A DNA stretch of 38,206 nucleotides from Chitinophaga pinensis. Its GTDB lineage: Bacteria; Bacteroidota; Bacteroidia; UBA4408. The position numbers and the translations under genes were made by a program. The notes under the pieces were generated by a model that ran no database searches, had not been told where the DNA came from, and was given only the letters and a program-made list of their open reading frames with translations. This document shows, one piece after another, positions 1 through 8,455 of this stretch (positions within the stretch are counted from its first letter, which is position 1; every line of letters begins with the position of its first letter). Location of the stretch: the NCBI GenBank assembly GCA_945872355.1, contig CAMBZU010000030.1, positions 1 to 38,206 of the forward strand. The letters are read 5' to 3'.

Positions 1-303
1 CGCGCTTCACCACTATGTCACGCTGAGCAAAGCGAATGCGTCCTAAGCGCTATGGTCAAAATGTTTTTTTAAACTGTTCACTTAAAACTTTTTACTTACG
101 AGTATATCTCATTATCACGCGGATGCAACTTACAATAACTCCTCCGTAATTGTCATGGCGGGCTTGTCCCGTCATCTTCCATAAAAGTTTGAAAGAATCA
201 AGATGAATAGGATACTTTATAATGCTTCAATAATTTTTTAGTTGATATATTACCAATAAAGAGCTACAAAGCTAAATTCAAGAAATTAAGCGGAATATTA
301 CTT
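1..303. other. Non-coding left edge with hairpin repeat debris
   Basis: No convincing gene is seen here. The first ~60 bases (GTCACGCTGAGCAAAGCGAA and neighbours) and the segment near 150-180 are GC-richer than their surroundings. They resemble the dispersed 'GTCACGCTGAGC' and 'ATGGCGGGCTTG..CCCGTCAT' palindromic debris found between genes in many bacterial genomes. The rest is AT-rich spacer downstream of the ribonuclease G gene. An 11-bp inverted repeat (280-290 with 310-320) straddles the end of that gene. Confidence 0.5.
152..178. repeat. Short palindromic dispersed-type repeat
   Basis: ATGGCGGG (155-162) and CCCGTCAT (168-175) form an 8-bp stem around the 5-base loop CTTGT. One pair is G-T on the plus-strand RNA and a mismatch on the other strand. 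It is GC-rich in an AT-rich spacer and has no T-tract, so it looks more like a dispersed intergenic palindrome than an intrinsic terminator. Copy number elsewhere in the genome cannot be judged from this window. Confidence 0.45.
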
Positions 304-320
304 TTACAACTTAATTTCTT
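280..320 (-). repeat. 11-bp inverted repeat across the rng stop codon
   Basis: AAGAAATTAAG (280-290) and CTTAATTTCTT (310-320) are perfect inverted copies 19 bases apart. They overlap the last codons and stop of the ribonuclease G gene. The stem would form at the 3' end of that mRNA. It lacks a following U-run, so it is a poor intrinsic terminator, but it could protect the 3' end or be a chance AT-rich match. Confidence 0.3.
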
Positions 321-1854
321 CCTGATCGGGAGTAAAAAAGCGGTATTCAATAATGTTGTAAGCGTTCACAGGAACAACTTTTATCCACTTTTTGTATTTC
401 AAAAACCATTGTATTCTTTTCGAATACAAACCTTTGGTAAAGTAGGCTGCTAAATAAGGATTGGTATGCAATTCAATAGCTTTTTCGTTCTGCTCTTTAA
501 TTACAAAGCGCAAATTATTTTCAACTTCATCGGCCAATAAAACAGTTGAAGAAACTTCACCACTTCCTGCACATGCAGGGCATTTTTCTAAAGTTTCAAT
601 ATTCATTTCGGGGCGCACACGCTGGCGGGTAATTTGTACCAAACCAAATTTTGTTGGTGGTAAAACCTGATGGCGCGCACGATCGCTCTTCATTTCATCT
701 TTTACTTTTTGATACAGTGCTGCTCTATTTTCAGCATTGCCCATATCAATAAAATCAACCACAATAATGCCTCCCATATCGCGTAAACGCAATTGGCGAG
801 CTACTTCTACTGCAGCATCCATGTTTACTTCAAGCGCATTTAGCTCTTGCGTATTATCGCTTTTTGCTCTGTGACCACTATTAACATCAATCACATGCAT
901 GGCCTCGGTATGTTCAATAATGAGGTATGCACCCGTTTTCATGGGCACTGTTTTGCCAAATGATCCTTTTATTTGTTTTTCAATGCCAAAATGCTCAAAA
1001 ATGGGCAATTTGCCTTTGTATAATTTTAGGATGTCTTTCTTTTCTGGTGCAATATTAAGTAGGTATGATTTTACTTCCTCATAAAGACCTTCTTCATCAA
1101 CCTGAATATTACTAAAATTGGCATTTAAAATATCTCTTAATATGGCTGAAGTGCGATCAAGTTCACCCAATATCTTTTTTGAAGGCTGTACTACTTTTAA
1201 TGCTTCAAATAGATTGTCCCACTTTAGCATTAAATCTTTTAAATCAGCTTCAATTTCGGTTACCGATTTACCTTCGGCTACTGTACGAACAATAATGCCA
1301 AAATGCTTTGGTTTAATACCTTGCAATATTTTCTTAAGACGGTCGCGTTCTTCTCCGTTTTTAATCTTTTGCGAAACAGAAACTTTTTCCGCAAAAGGAA
1401 TTAAAACGATAAATCTACCAGCAAGTGATAATTCTGAAGTTATTCTGGGTCCTTTAGTAGAGATTGGTTCCTTGGCAATTTGCACCAAAACCATTTGTTG
1501 CCCATTCAATACTTGAGCAATTTTGCCCATTTTATCGATATCGGGCTCAATACTAAATTGGTCGAGCCCACTATTTTTTTGGCTCCCGTTAAGTACTTTT
1601 TTGGTGAATGAAGCTAATGATGCAAACTGAGGACCTAAGTCCAAGTAATGTAAAAAAGCATCTTTTTCGTAACCGACATCAATAAATACAGCATTCAAGC
1701 CAGGCATTATTTTCTTTACCTTACCCAAATGTATATCACCAACAGCAAAGCTACTGTTGCGTTTTTCCCTATGAAGTTCTTGTAGACGCTTATCGTTAAG
1801 CAGCGCAATTTGAACATCTGTGGGAGTAGACTCAATTATCAACTCGTATTGCAC
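304..1854 (-). CDS. rng: Ribonuclease G/E family endoribonuclease
   Basis: This is an endoribonuclease of the RNase E/G family, acting on rRNA 5' ends and mRNA decay. An S1 RNA-binding domain lies near residues 35-135 (GDIHLGKVKKIMPGLNAVFI) and carries the extra segment usual in Bacteroidota. The Mg-binding catalytic aspartates are in VIDVNSGH (D323) and IIVVDFIDM (D367). The Zn-link motif CPACAGSG is at 425-432. At 516 residues it matches RNase G and lacks the long degradosome tail of RNase E. It is the last gene of an operon HU-like > TPR > 30-residue basic protein > rng, transcribed leftward. Identification is firm; only the G versus E label is a naming choice. Confidence 0.96.
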   Translation of the reverse strand: MQYELIIESTPTDVQIALLNDKRLQELHREKRNSSFAVGDIHLGKVKKIMPGLNAVFIDVGYEKDAFLHYLDLGPQFASLASFTKKVLNGSQKNSGLDQFSIEPDIDKMGKIAQVLNGQQMVLVQIAKEPISTKGPRITSELSLAGRFIVLIPFAEKVSVSQKIKNGEERDRLKKILQGIKPKHFGIIVRTVAEGKSVTEIEADLKDLMLKWDNLFEALKVVQPSKKILGELDRTSAILRDILNANFSNIQVDEEGLYEEVKSYLLNIAPEKKDILKLYKGKLPIFEHFGIEKQIKGSFGKTVPMKTGAYLIIEHTEAMHVIDVNSGHRAKSDNTQELNALEVNMDAAVEVARQLRLRDMGGIIVVDFIDMGNAENRAALYQKVKDEMKSDRARHQVLPPTKFGLVQITRQRVRPEMNIETLEKCPACAGSGEVSSTVLLADEVENNLRFVIKEQNEKAIELHTNPYLAAYFTKGLYSKRIQWFLKYKKWIKVVPVNAYNIIEYRFFTPDQEEIKL

Positions 1855-2007
1855 AGCGTTTATTTAATTGTATGAAACACAGTAAATCATAACTCCATTT
1901 AGAGCAATATAATAATACAACACTTACAACTAGAAGTTTCCAGTTGTAAATGCTGTTACTGAATTTCGAATAAGTAAAACAAGATTTAAAAGTAAAGAAA
2001 TTAATCT

Positions 2008-2100
2008 CTATTTTTTCTTCTTATGTCTATTCTTTCTTAAACGTTTTTTACGCTTGTGTGTGGCAATTTTATGCCTCTTTCTTTTTTTTCCGCTTGGCAT
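2008..2100 (-). CDS. Tiny highly basic protein (30 aa)
   Basis: A 30-codon reading frame starts with ATG at 2100 and stops with TAG at 2008. It begins MPSGKKRKRHKIATHKRKKR and ends RKNRHKKKK, so about two thirds of its residues are Lys, Arg or His. It fills the gap between the TPR gene (5 bases upstream) and rng, on the same strand. I recall near-identical short proteins at this position in other Bacteroidota, and the composition suggests RNA or ribosome binding. Whether it equals one of the small ribosomal proteins described in this phylum cannot be settled here. It is too short for most gene finders. Confidence 0.8.
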   Translation of the reverse strand: MPSGKKRKRHKIATHKRKKRLRKNRHKKKK

Positions 2101-2105
2101 GGTAA

Positions 2106-2924
2106 TTATTTTTTAGTGTTTTTTAATTCATTTATAAACTCCTCAACCTGCTGGTTGATGATGTTATCATTGCTTTTTTTCATATAAAGTTCAAGCATTT
2201 CTATGGCTTGTTCCTTCTTCCCCATATCCGCATATATTTGACCAAGGTAAATATATGATTGAATATAATCGGGTTTAATTTTTAAAATCTTATTAAACCT
2301 GTCTAATGCCTTGTCCATTTGACCACTCTGAATCGCAAATAATCCTAGTTGAACTTGTGCATCAACATACGTTGAATCTTTGCTTATAACCTTTCTTAAA
2401 AGCATAATCCCATTCATTGGTTGCGAACTACCTTCCACAAAACAAGTTCCCAACATTGTTGAGGCCTCTAAATCATTAGTGTCAAGCTTTAATGCCTGAT
2501 CATAACATTCAATAGCCTTGCTAAATAAAGTTTGCTTTAGGTAAGGTTGGTCGAAACGTGTGGCTTTATAATAGAGCATACCCGCTTTTTTCCAAGCTAA
2601 ATTACTTGCTTTCACTTCAGCACTTTTTTCTAAAAAGAAGGCCGATGAGGCAACGCTTCTAGCCAACAAAATACCTGAAATGGAATCAAATCCTTTAGCT
2701 TTATCACTAAATTGCTTCATTTCATTTACCAATAACTTGTTAGCATTGTCAAGGCTTTGAATCACACTGTCGCTATAGCTTTCTAAATTAATTGCTGCTG
2801 TAGCTTCCAATTTCGGTATTTCCCTTTTCACTGGCTTGCCTTTTTTATTGGCAAAATATAAAAGAACGGTTAATGTTATTATTCCAAAAACTACAGCAAT
2901 TTGTATGGTTTTTGGCGACTTCAT
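2106..2924 (-). CDS. Membrane-anchored TPR protein
   Basis: This 272-residue protein has one N-terminal membrane segment (about residues 6-25, IQIAVVFGIITLTVLLYF) and a short basic stretch, so most of the chain is probably outside the cytoplasmic face. Tetratricopeptide repeats cover about residues 105-260, for example KIKPDYIQSYIYLGQIYADM and AIECYDQALKLDTNDLEAST. TPR arrays hold protein partners; no enzyme motif is visible. Its ATG (2922-2924) directly abuts the stop of the HU-like gene, so the two are surely co-transcribed and perhaps translationally coupled. The placement HU > TPR > small basic protein > rng recurs in Bacteroidota, but its purpose is unknown. Confidence 0.85.
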   Translation of the reverse strand: MKSPKTIQIAVVFGIITLTVLLYFANKKGKPVKREIPKLEATAAINLESYSDSVIQSLDNANKLLVNEMKQFSDKAKGFDSISGILLARSVASSAFFLEKSAEVKASNLAWKKAGMLYYKATRFDQPYLKQTLFSKAIECYDQALKLDTNDLEASTMLGTCFVEGSSQPMNGIMLLRKVISKDSTYVDAQVQLGLFAIQSGQMDKALDRFNKILKIKPDYIQSYIYLGQIYADMGKKEQAIEMLELYMKKSNDNIINQQVEEFINELKNTKK

Positions 2925-3212
2925 TTATTTTATTGGAGCGTTTTTAACTTTCTCAACAAATGTTTTTGCAGGCTTAAATGCAGGAATATTATGGGCCGGA
3001 ATAATTACTGCTGTATTTTTAGAAATATTTCTCCCAGTCTTTTCTGCTCTTCTTTTAACAATGAAACTGCCAAATCCTCTTAAATAAACATTTTCTCCGC
3101 TTGTAACAGATGATTTAAGGCTTTTCATAAAAGCTTCAACCACTGTTTGTACTTCCATTTTTTCAATGCCTGTTTTAGATGCAATTTCGTTTACAATGTC
3201 TGCTTTGGTCAT
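2925..3212 (-). CDS. HU/IHF-family DNA-binding protein
   Basis: This 95-residue nucleoid protein has the normal family length. The N-terminal helices (MTKADIVNEIASKTG) lead to the core LRGFGSFIVKRR (44-55) and the DNA-embracing arm GRNISKNTAVIIPAHNIPAF. The usual GRNPxTG arm sequence has Ser-Lys-Asn in place of Pro-x-Thr-Gly, so the intercalating proline of the arm tip is absent. It is the first gene of the rng operon and has a good Bacteroidetes-type promoter 58 bases upstream (3270-3300). HU bends DNA and organises the chromosome. The family is certain; which HU paralogue it is remains open. Confidence 0.95.
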   Translation of the reverse strand: MTKADIVNEIASKTGIEKMEVQTVVEAFMKSLKSSVTSGENVYLRGFGSFIVKRRAEKTGRNISKNTAVIIPAHNIPAFKPAKTFVEKVKNAPIK

Positions 3213-3690
3213 AGTGTGTGTAAGTTGCTGTTTTATATATACTTAGTCTTTATGCTAAAATTGGGGGTGCAAAGATAGTTTAATTTATAAAACACCCAAA
3301 TGTAGTTTTGTTTTTAATTTAATAATAGTTTTAAAGTCGACAAATTAAGCTTTCCCGTAGATGTTTATTTTATTTTACTCATTAATGCACATTGTTAACG
3401 CTGTAAATGCAAGTGCTTAGGTGTTATTTTGGGTTGCAAGAATAGCAAGTTGTGCTATCATTTAATAAAATAGTTTGTATTTTACATAGAATAATTCATT
3501 CGTTTCAGATTAAAGTTGTTCCTTTTCTCATCTGCACTTAGGGTTTAATAAGATTGCTTTAATGATGGAATTCTATGATCTATTAAATTATACTTCCATT
3601 TGACTAAATAATATTAATTTATTTGCTTTATTTTGAGCCGGCTAACAGAAGCTGACAAAACGCAATACATTACTTAGTAAATTTATAAGG
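3213..3690. other. Intergenic region between divergent HU and kynU
   Basis: These 478 bases separate divergently transcribed genes. The left end carries the HU operon promoter. For kynU the best rightward candidate is TTTG (3599-3602) with imperfect -7 boxes TTTATTTG (3618-3625) or TATTTTG (3629-3635); none fits well. No open frame with gene-like features and no tRNA or strong hairpin was seen. Confidence 0.6.
3270..3300 (-). promoter_or_regulatory. Bacteroidetes-type promoter of the HU-TPR-rng operon
   Basis: On the minus strand TTTG (3297-3300) is followed after exactly 19 bases by TATCTTTG (3270-3277). This fits the Bacteroidetes primary sigma factor pattern TTTG-N19-TAnnTTTG at every specified base. 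Transcription would begin near 3263, giving a leader of about 50 bases before the HU-like ATG at 3212. Confidence 0.75.
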
Positions 3691-4986
3691 ATGAATATTT
3701 TTAACAACAATATTGATTTCGCAAAACAATTAGATGCTAACGATAGCTTGCAAAGCTTTCGAGATAAATTTTATTTCCCGCATTTACATGGAAGGCAGGC
3801 CGTTTATTTTACTGGTAATTCACTAGGCTTACAACCAAAATCAACACAAGATGCCATATTAACAGAACTTGAAGATTGGGCCAACTATGGTGTAGAAGGT
3901 CATTTTCATGCGCGAAACCCTTGGTATTCTTACCATGAATTATTAAACCAAAGTGCTGCAAGGATAGTAGGGGCAGAGCCTTCGGAGGTGGTGATGATGA
4001 ATCAATTGACGGTTAACTTGCATTTATTGATGGTTTCCTTTTATAGACCTACCAAACAACGGTATAAAATTATTTGTGAAGCCAAAGCATTTCCTTCTGA
4101 TCAATACGCAATCGAAAGCCAAGTGAAATGGCATGGCTTTGATCCTGAATCGGCAATTATTGAAATTAGTCCAAGGGCTGGCGAACACTGCATTTCTCAT
4201 GAAGATATATATACTGCAATACAAGAAAATAAAGATGAACTAGCGCTGGTTTTATTTGGGGGCGTAAATTATTATTCGGGTCAAGTTTTCGATATGCAAA
4301 CAATTACTGAAAAGGCACATGATGCAGGTGCTTGTATTGGTTTTGATTTAGCACACGCAGCAGGAAATATAAATATACTGTTGCACGATTGGCAAGTCGA
4401 TTTTGCTTGTTGGTGTTCATATAAATATCTTAACTCAGGTCCTGGAAGTGTGGCAGGTGCTTTTGTGCATGAAAAACATCATAAGGAGCATTTGCCGCGT
4501 TTAGCCGGTTGGTGGGGACATGATAAAAGCACCCGGTTTAAAATGGAAAAAGGCTTCAACCCTATTCCAACTGCGGAGGGCTGGCAATTAAGTAACGCGC
4601 CCATTTTTTCGATGGCAGCTCATAAAGCTTCTTTAGCAATTTTTGAAGAGGCAGGCTTGGAAAACTTAATTGCTAAAAGTAAAGTATTGAAGGCTTTCAC
4701 CGAGTTTATTGTAGCAGATGTAAATGCACAACTTGGCAAGGATAAGGGCACTTTGGAAATTATTACACCTATGAATGATAGGCCTGCTGATTACTTTGGA
4801 AGTGGTTGCCAAGTCAGCATCATTGCGCATGGTTATGGCAAAAAGTTATTTGAAGATTTATTGTTGAATTCAGTGATTGCTGATTGGAGAGAGCCTAATG
4901 TAATTAGGATTGCACCTGTTCCTTTATATAATTCGTTTGAAGATATTTATCTGTTTGGTGAAGTATTATTGAAAATTATGAAATAG
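3691..4986 (+). CDS. kynU: Kynureninase
   Basis: This PLP enzyme cleaves L-kynurenine to anthranilate plus alanine (or 3-hydroxykynurenine to 3-hydroxyanthranilate) in tryptophan breakdown. At 431 residues it has the family length. Typical landmarks are YFTGNSLGLQPK near 39-50, the cofactor aspartate in GFDLAHAAGN (D219), the Schiff-base lysine in CSYKYLNSGPG (K245) and the C-terminal DWREPNVIRIAPVPLYN. The ATG is preceded by ATAAGG, one of the few purine-rich leaders here. No other kynurenine-pathway gene lies in the window. A secreted protein follows after 12 bases, suggesting co-transcription without an obvious shared pathway. Confidence 0.96.
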   Translation: MNIFNNNIDFAKQLDANDSLQSFRDKFYFPHLHGRQAVYFTGNSLGLQPKSTQDAILTELEDWANYGVEGHFHARNPWYSYHELLNQSAARIVGAEPSEVVMMNQLTVNLHLLMVSFYRPTKQRYKIICEAKAFPSDQYAIESQVKWHGFDPESAIIEISPRAGEHCISHEDIYTAIQENKDELALVLFGGVNYYSGQVFDMQTITEKAHDAGACIGFDLAHAAGNINILLHDWQVDFACWCSYKYLNSGPGSVAGAFVHEKHHKEHLPRLAGWWGHDKSTRFKMEKGFNPIPTAEGWQLSNAPIFSMAAHKASLAIFEEAGLENLIAKSKVLKAFTEFIVADVNAQLGKDKGTLEIITPMNDRPADYFGSGCQVSIIAHGYGKKLFEDLLLNSVIADWREPNVIRIAPVPLYNSFEDIYLFGEVLLKIMK

Positions 4987-4998
4987 TATCATTGCTTA

Positions 4999-5592
4999 AT
5001 GAATTGCAAAAAGTATTCAATAATTCTATTCACGTTATTTTCAATTGTAGCGCCACAAATGAGGGTGAATGCGCAAATGTGGAGTATTGGTATTTATATT
5101 AATGGCATCAATGCACACCTCAAAAAACCTTTAAATCCAAATCTTTATCACAGAACTTTTACAAATAATAAACGAATGGTTTATAATTTAGGAGGCGGAG
5201 TTAGAATTTCATATTACATAACGCCCGCTGCAGGATTAACTATTACTCAGCTTATTCTACCAAAAGATTGTGGGAATAAATTTTTTGGAATGACCCATGC
5301 GGGCATTTTTTTATCTACAAGGTATTTTTATGAAAGCAGGCATCAAGGATTGCTAATTATGGGGCCTATGTTGTTTTATAGAAAAAATTGGAATGCTTTG
5401 AATGCTTATATTGATGATCAATTGATGAAGCAAACCAAAAATAAAAAGTGGCAATACAAATTTGTTTGGCATGGTGGCTTCTTGGAATATCAGTATCATT
5501 ACGATAATTTCAATGCAGCTGGCATTCATGTAATGCCTGGTATTCCCGAAATAATAAGTATTTCGGGTCATCACACAAGTTTTATTAAATAA
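4999..5592 (+). CDS. Secreted protein, possible outer-membrane barrel
   Basis: I do not recognise this 197-residue protein. It starts with a signal peptide (YSIILFTLFSIVAPQMRVNA, likely cut before QMW). The rest has alternating aromatic and small residues with glycine turns, for example NLGGGVRISYYITPAAGL and GGFLEYQYHYDNFNAAG, as in small outer-membrane beta-barrels. There is no lipobox cysteine and no type IX sorting tail. It lies 12 bases after kynU and 38 bases before the GT4 gene, so it probably shares their transcript. The function is unknown; the barrel idea is an inference from residue pattern only. Confidence 0.75.
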   Translation: MNCKKYSIILFTLFSIVAPQMRVNAQMWSIGIYINGINAHLKKPLNPNLYHRTFTNNKRMVYNLGGGVRISYYITPAAGLTITQLILPKDCGNKFFGMTHAGIFLSTRYFYESRHQGLLIMGPMLFYRKNWNALNAYIDDQLMKQTKNKKWQYKFVWHGGFLEYQYHYDNFNAAGIHVMPGIPEIISISGHHTSFIK

Positions 5593-5630
5593 AAATTGCG
5601 CTTTAACGTTTATAGGATTCAAATTAAATA

Positions 5631-6782
5631 ATGCCCAATCATATACTTTTTATTAGCAGTTGGTATCCCACTCCCGAAAAAAAGAGTCAGGGTATTTTTT
5701 TTAAACGGCATGCTGAAGCTGCAGCTTTATTAAATCAAATATCTGCTATACATATTTGCTCAGGCGCTATCAATGAAATTAATATTCAACATGATCATGA
5801 GGTGTTTACTATTATTGGAACTTATAAAAAGGTTAGACATCAAATCCCAATTTTAGCTCCAATTCAAAAACTTTGGCGCTCGCTAAATTGTTTTATAGAA
5901 TGTTTTCATGTGTTACTTAAAAATAAATCAGTACCTCATTTGGTGCTTTTGAATGTGATATTTCCAGCGGGTATTTTTGTTTTGTGGGTACATTATTTTA
6001 AAAAAATCCCATTTATTATTCAAGAACAATGGTCGGGTTATTACCCCGAAGATGGCAATTATAAAGGCTTTTTTACAAAAAAAATTACCCAATTGTGTGT
6101 TAAGTATGCAAAAGCAATACTTGTAGTTTCAAACAAATTGCAGCAAAGCATGATGGCGCATGGCTTGCATAATAATTATTTGCGTATTGGCAATGTAGTA
6201 GATACCGATTTGTTTATTCCCGCTGAAAATCAAACTGAGGAAGCCTTTAACTTTATTCACGTTTCAACGGTAAATGATAAAGAAAAAAACATCACTGGGA
6301 TGATTGAAGCAGCGAATAAATTAAATAATAAAAACATTTCCTTTAGATTAAACATTGTTGGAGATGGACCTGAGCGCGCACAATTTGAGGCTTTAGCGCT
6401 AAAATACAATTTGCTTAATAAAGTGATTTTTTTTCATGGTTTTCAATTACCGCATTCGGTAGCAAAATTAATGGGGCAGTCACATTGTTTTTTATTGAAT
6501 AGTAATTACGAAGGTTTACCATGTGTATTGCTTGAAGCGATGGCATGTGGTATTCCTGTTATTACAACAAATGTTGGCGCAGTGCCCGAAATAATTGATC
6601 AAAAACAGGGTGTAATTATTCAGCCAAATTCAGTAAATGAATTAACAAAAGCCATGGAAGAAATGATTGCATCTTATGCTAATTATAATGCTAAACAAAT
6701 AAGAACAGAAATTATAGATAAGTATTCCTATCCGGCTATAGCTAAAGATTTTGATGCCATTTTTAAAACTATTTTAAAGTGA
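5631..6782 (+). CDS. Glycosyltransferase family 4
   Basis: A retaining GT-B glycosyltransferase of 383 residues. The N-terminal Rossmann half begins ILFISSWYPTPEKKSQGIFF, typical for GT4 enzymes acting on envelope polysaccharides. The C-terminal donor half contains VGDGPERAQFEALALKY, the loop FFHGFQLPHS and the E-x7-E motif NYEGLPCVLLEAMACGIP, followed by TTNVGAVPEII. The sugar donor and acceptor cannot be read from sequence. Its stop codon TGA shares bases with the ATG of the next gene, implying translational coupling with the formyltransferase/GINT1 fusion. Cytoplasmic, probably membrane-associated. Confidence 0.93.
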   Translation: MPNHILFISSWYPTPEKKSQGIFFKRHAEAAALLNQISAIHICSGAINEINIQHDHEVFTIIGTYKKVRHQIPILAPIQKLWRSLNCFIECFHVLLKNKSVPHLVLLNVIFPAGIFVLWVHYFKKIPFIIQEQWSGYYPEDGNYKGFFTKKITQLCVKYAKAILVVSNKLQQSMMAHGLHNNYLRIGNVVDTDLFIPAENQTEEAFNFIHVSTVNDKEKNITGMIEAANKLNNKNISFRLNIVGDGPERAQFEALALKYNLLNKVIFFHGFQLPHSVAKLMGQSHCFLLNSNYEGLPCVLLEAMACGIPVITTNVGAVPEIIDQKQGVIIQPNSVNELTKAMEEMIASYANYNAKQIRTEIIDKYSYPAIAKDFDAIFKTILK

Positions 6783-8455
6783 TGAGTCAAAAAAAGAAAT
6801 TGAAATTTGGCATACTGTGCAACAGTTTAGTTTTTGAAGCTTGGGAAGCAGCCTGCATTAAACAATTATTGCAACATCCTGCAATTGAACTGCAACTTTT
6901 GGTAGTTAATCAAGAAGCCCATTTGCCAGGCTCTTCACTACTGCAAAAACTTAAAGTCTATCCTTATAAAAGTTTTCTTTTTCGTGCTTACAAAAGGTAT
7001 TTATTAAAGGCAAAAGCTTTCCAAAATATTTCATTAGAAGAGCAGTTTAAAACAATTCCTAAATTAGAATGTACCACAATTAAAAAGGGAAAGCACAGTG
7101 CGTATTTTGATGAAAAGGATGTAGCACATATTAAAGCTTTTGATCTTGATTTTATGTTGAGATTTGGATTTAACATCATTAAAGGCGATATCCTCGAAAG
7201 TTGTAAATACGGCATTTGGTCATTTCATCATGCCGATAATGATTTTATTAGGGGAGGGCCTATTGGTTTTTGGGAAATATATTTAAAATATGACACTACA
7301 GCCGCTGTTTTGCAGCAGCTCAACAACAAACTTGACCAAGGTAAAACATTACGAAAAGGGTATTTAAAAACAATAAATCACAGCTATCAAGAAAACATTG
7401 ATCAACTTGCTGAAATGACTGCTATTTGGCCCTTGCAAGTATGTATTGATTTATTAAATGAGCAAAGTGTTTTTCATGCTCAAGAGGAAATTACCCCCAA
7501 AGCTAAACTTTATAAGTATCCAACAAATTACCACTTTTTAAAATTTGTGTTGGTATTGATAATGAATAAAATAAAGTTTCATGTTGCGCAATTATTTATG
7601 GCCGAATCATGGCAAGTAGCCAGGTTTGAAGGAGCTATAGAGCACATCGTAAGTCAGCCAATACTTAAACCAGATAGTATCACTAAATCATGTTCAGAAA
7701 CTTATTGTGCAGATCCATTTTTATGGCCAAATGAAGCCGAAAAACTAATGCTATTTGAGTATTTTTCATACAAAGAAAATGTAGGCAAAATTGCATTGGC
7801 TGACTTCGATGGCAAGCAATTTAAATTACTCGATTTTGGTATAAACAGCCATATGTCTTATCCTTTTTGTTTCGAATTTGAAAATCAAGTTTATTGTTTG
7901 CCTGAACAAGCTGCTTCAAATACGGTTTCTTTGTATAAAATCAATAAAAACGGACAAGTAATTAAAGTAAAAGATTTGATTTGTAATTTTGAAGCACGTG
8001 ATGCAAGTTTAATTTATTTTCAGCAAAAGTGGTGGTTGTTTTGTGCTAAAGCCAATTACTTTGAGAATGCAGCCTTGTTCATATTTTCTGCAAATAGTTT
8101 ATTCGATGATTTTCTACCGCATCAAAATAATCCTGTGAAGGTAGATGTGCAAAATGCGCGGCCAGCAGGTGCTTTATTTTTAAAAAATAATGAATTGTAT
8201 AGGCCTGCTCAAAACAGTGCAAAACATTATGGAAATGAAGTGAATATCAATAAAATTGTAACGCTAAGCACCATTGCGTTTCAAGAAGAAATTGTGCAAA
8301 CTATTAATGCAACTAACTTTGGAGATTACAAAGGCATTCACCATATATCAAATCACAACGGACATACAGTGATTGATCTAAAAACGACAAGATTTAGCCT
8401 ATATAATTTCAGGTTTCAAATGTTACGGAAATTCAAAAAAATGGGCAAGTTTTAA
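6782..8455 (+). CDS. Formyltransferase-like / GINT1-like propeller fusion
   Basis: Two domains are joined in 557 residues. Residues 5-240 resemble the formyl-transferase fold: FDLDFMLRFGFNIIKGDILE, then GIWSFHHADNDFIRGGPIGF, which matches the family's GxxNxHxSLLPxxRG-type loop, and LDQGKTL matching LDxGxxL. The catalytic His (H149) and Asp (D185) are kept, but the position of the usual Asn is Ser (S147). Residues 275-545 resemble the beta-propeller N-domain of glucosamine inositolphosphorylceramide transferase (GINT1_N): CADPFLWPNE, INSHMSYPFCFEFEN, CLPEQAASNTVSLYK. I chose ATG 6782, overlapping the GT4 stop, rather than GTG 6779. A role in sugar modification beside the GT4 enzyme is likely but unproven. 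It ends tail to tail with rfaE2, overlapping 4 bases. Confidence 0.85.
   Translation: MSQKKKLKFGILCNSLVFEAWEAACIKQLLQHPAIELQLLVVNQEAHLPGSSLLQKLKVYPYKSFLFRAYKRYLLKAKAFQNISLEEQFKTIPKLECTTIKKGKHSAYFDEKDVAHIKAFDLDFMLRFGFNIIKGDILESCKYGIWSFHHADNDFIRGGPIGFWEIYLKYDTTAAVLQQLNNKLDQGKTLRKGYLKTINHSYQENIDQLAEMTAIWPLQVCIDLLNEQSVFHAQEEITPKAKLYKYPTNYHFLKFVLVLIMNKIKFHVAQLFMAESWQVARFEGAIEHIVSQPILKPDSITKSCSETYCADPFLWPNEAEKLMLFEYFSYKENVGKIALADFDGKQFKLLDFGINSHMSYPFCFEFENQVYCLPEQAASNTVSLYKINKNGQVIKVKDLICNFEARDASLIYFQQKWWLFCAKANYFENAALFIFSANSLFDDFLPHQNNPVKVDVQNARPAGALFLKNNELYRPAQNSAKHYGNEVNINKIVTLSTIAFQEEIVQTINATNFGDYKGIHHISNHNGHTVIDLKTTRFSLYNFRFQMLRKFKKMGKF

Noticed and set aside
1118-1516. 132-codon frame on the plus strand opposite rng
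   Set aside because: It lies fully antisense to the conserved RNase G coding region and has Ser/Phe-rich shadow-frame composition.
3599-3635. Possible kynU promoter boxes
   Set aside because: TTTG is present, but the -7 candidates are imperfect or wrongly spaced; noted only in the spacer entry.
8452-8455. Overlapping convergent stop codons in TTAA
   Set aside because: A simple tail-to-tail overlap of two real genes, common in compact genomes and not informative.
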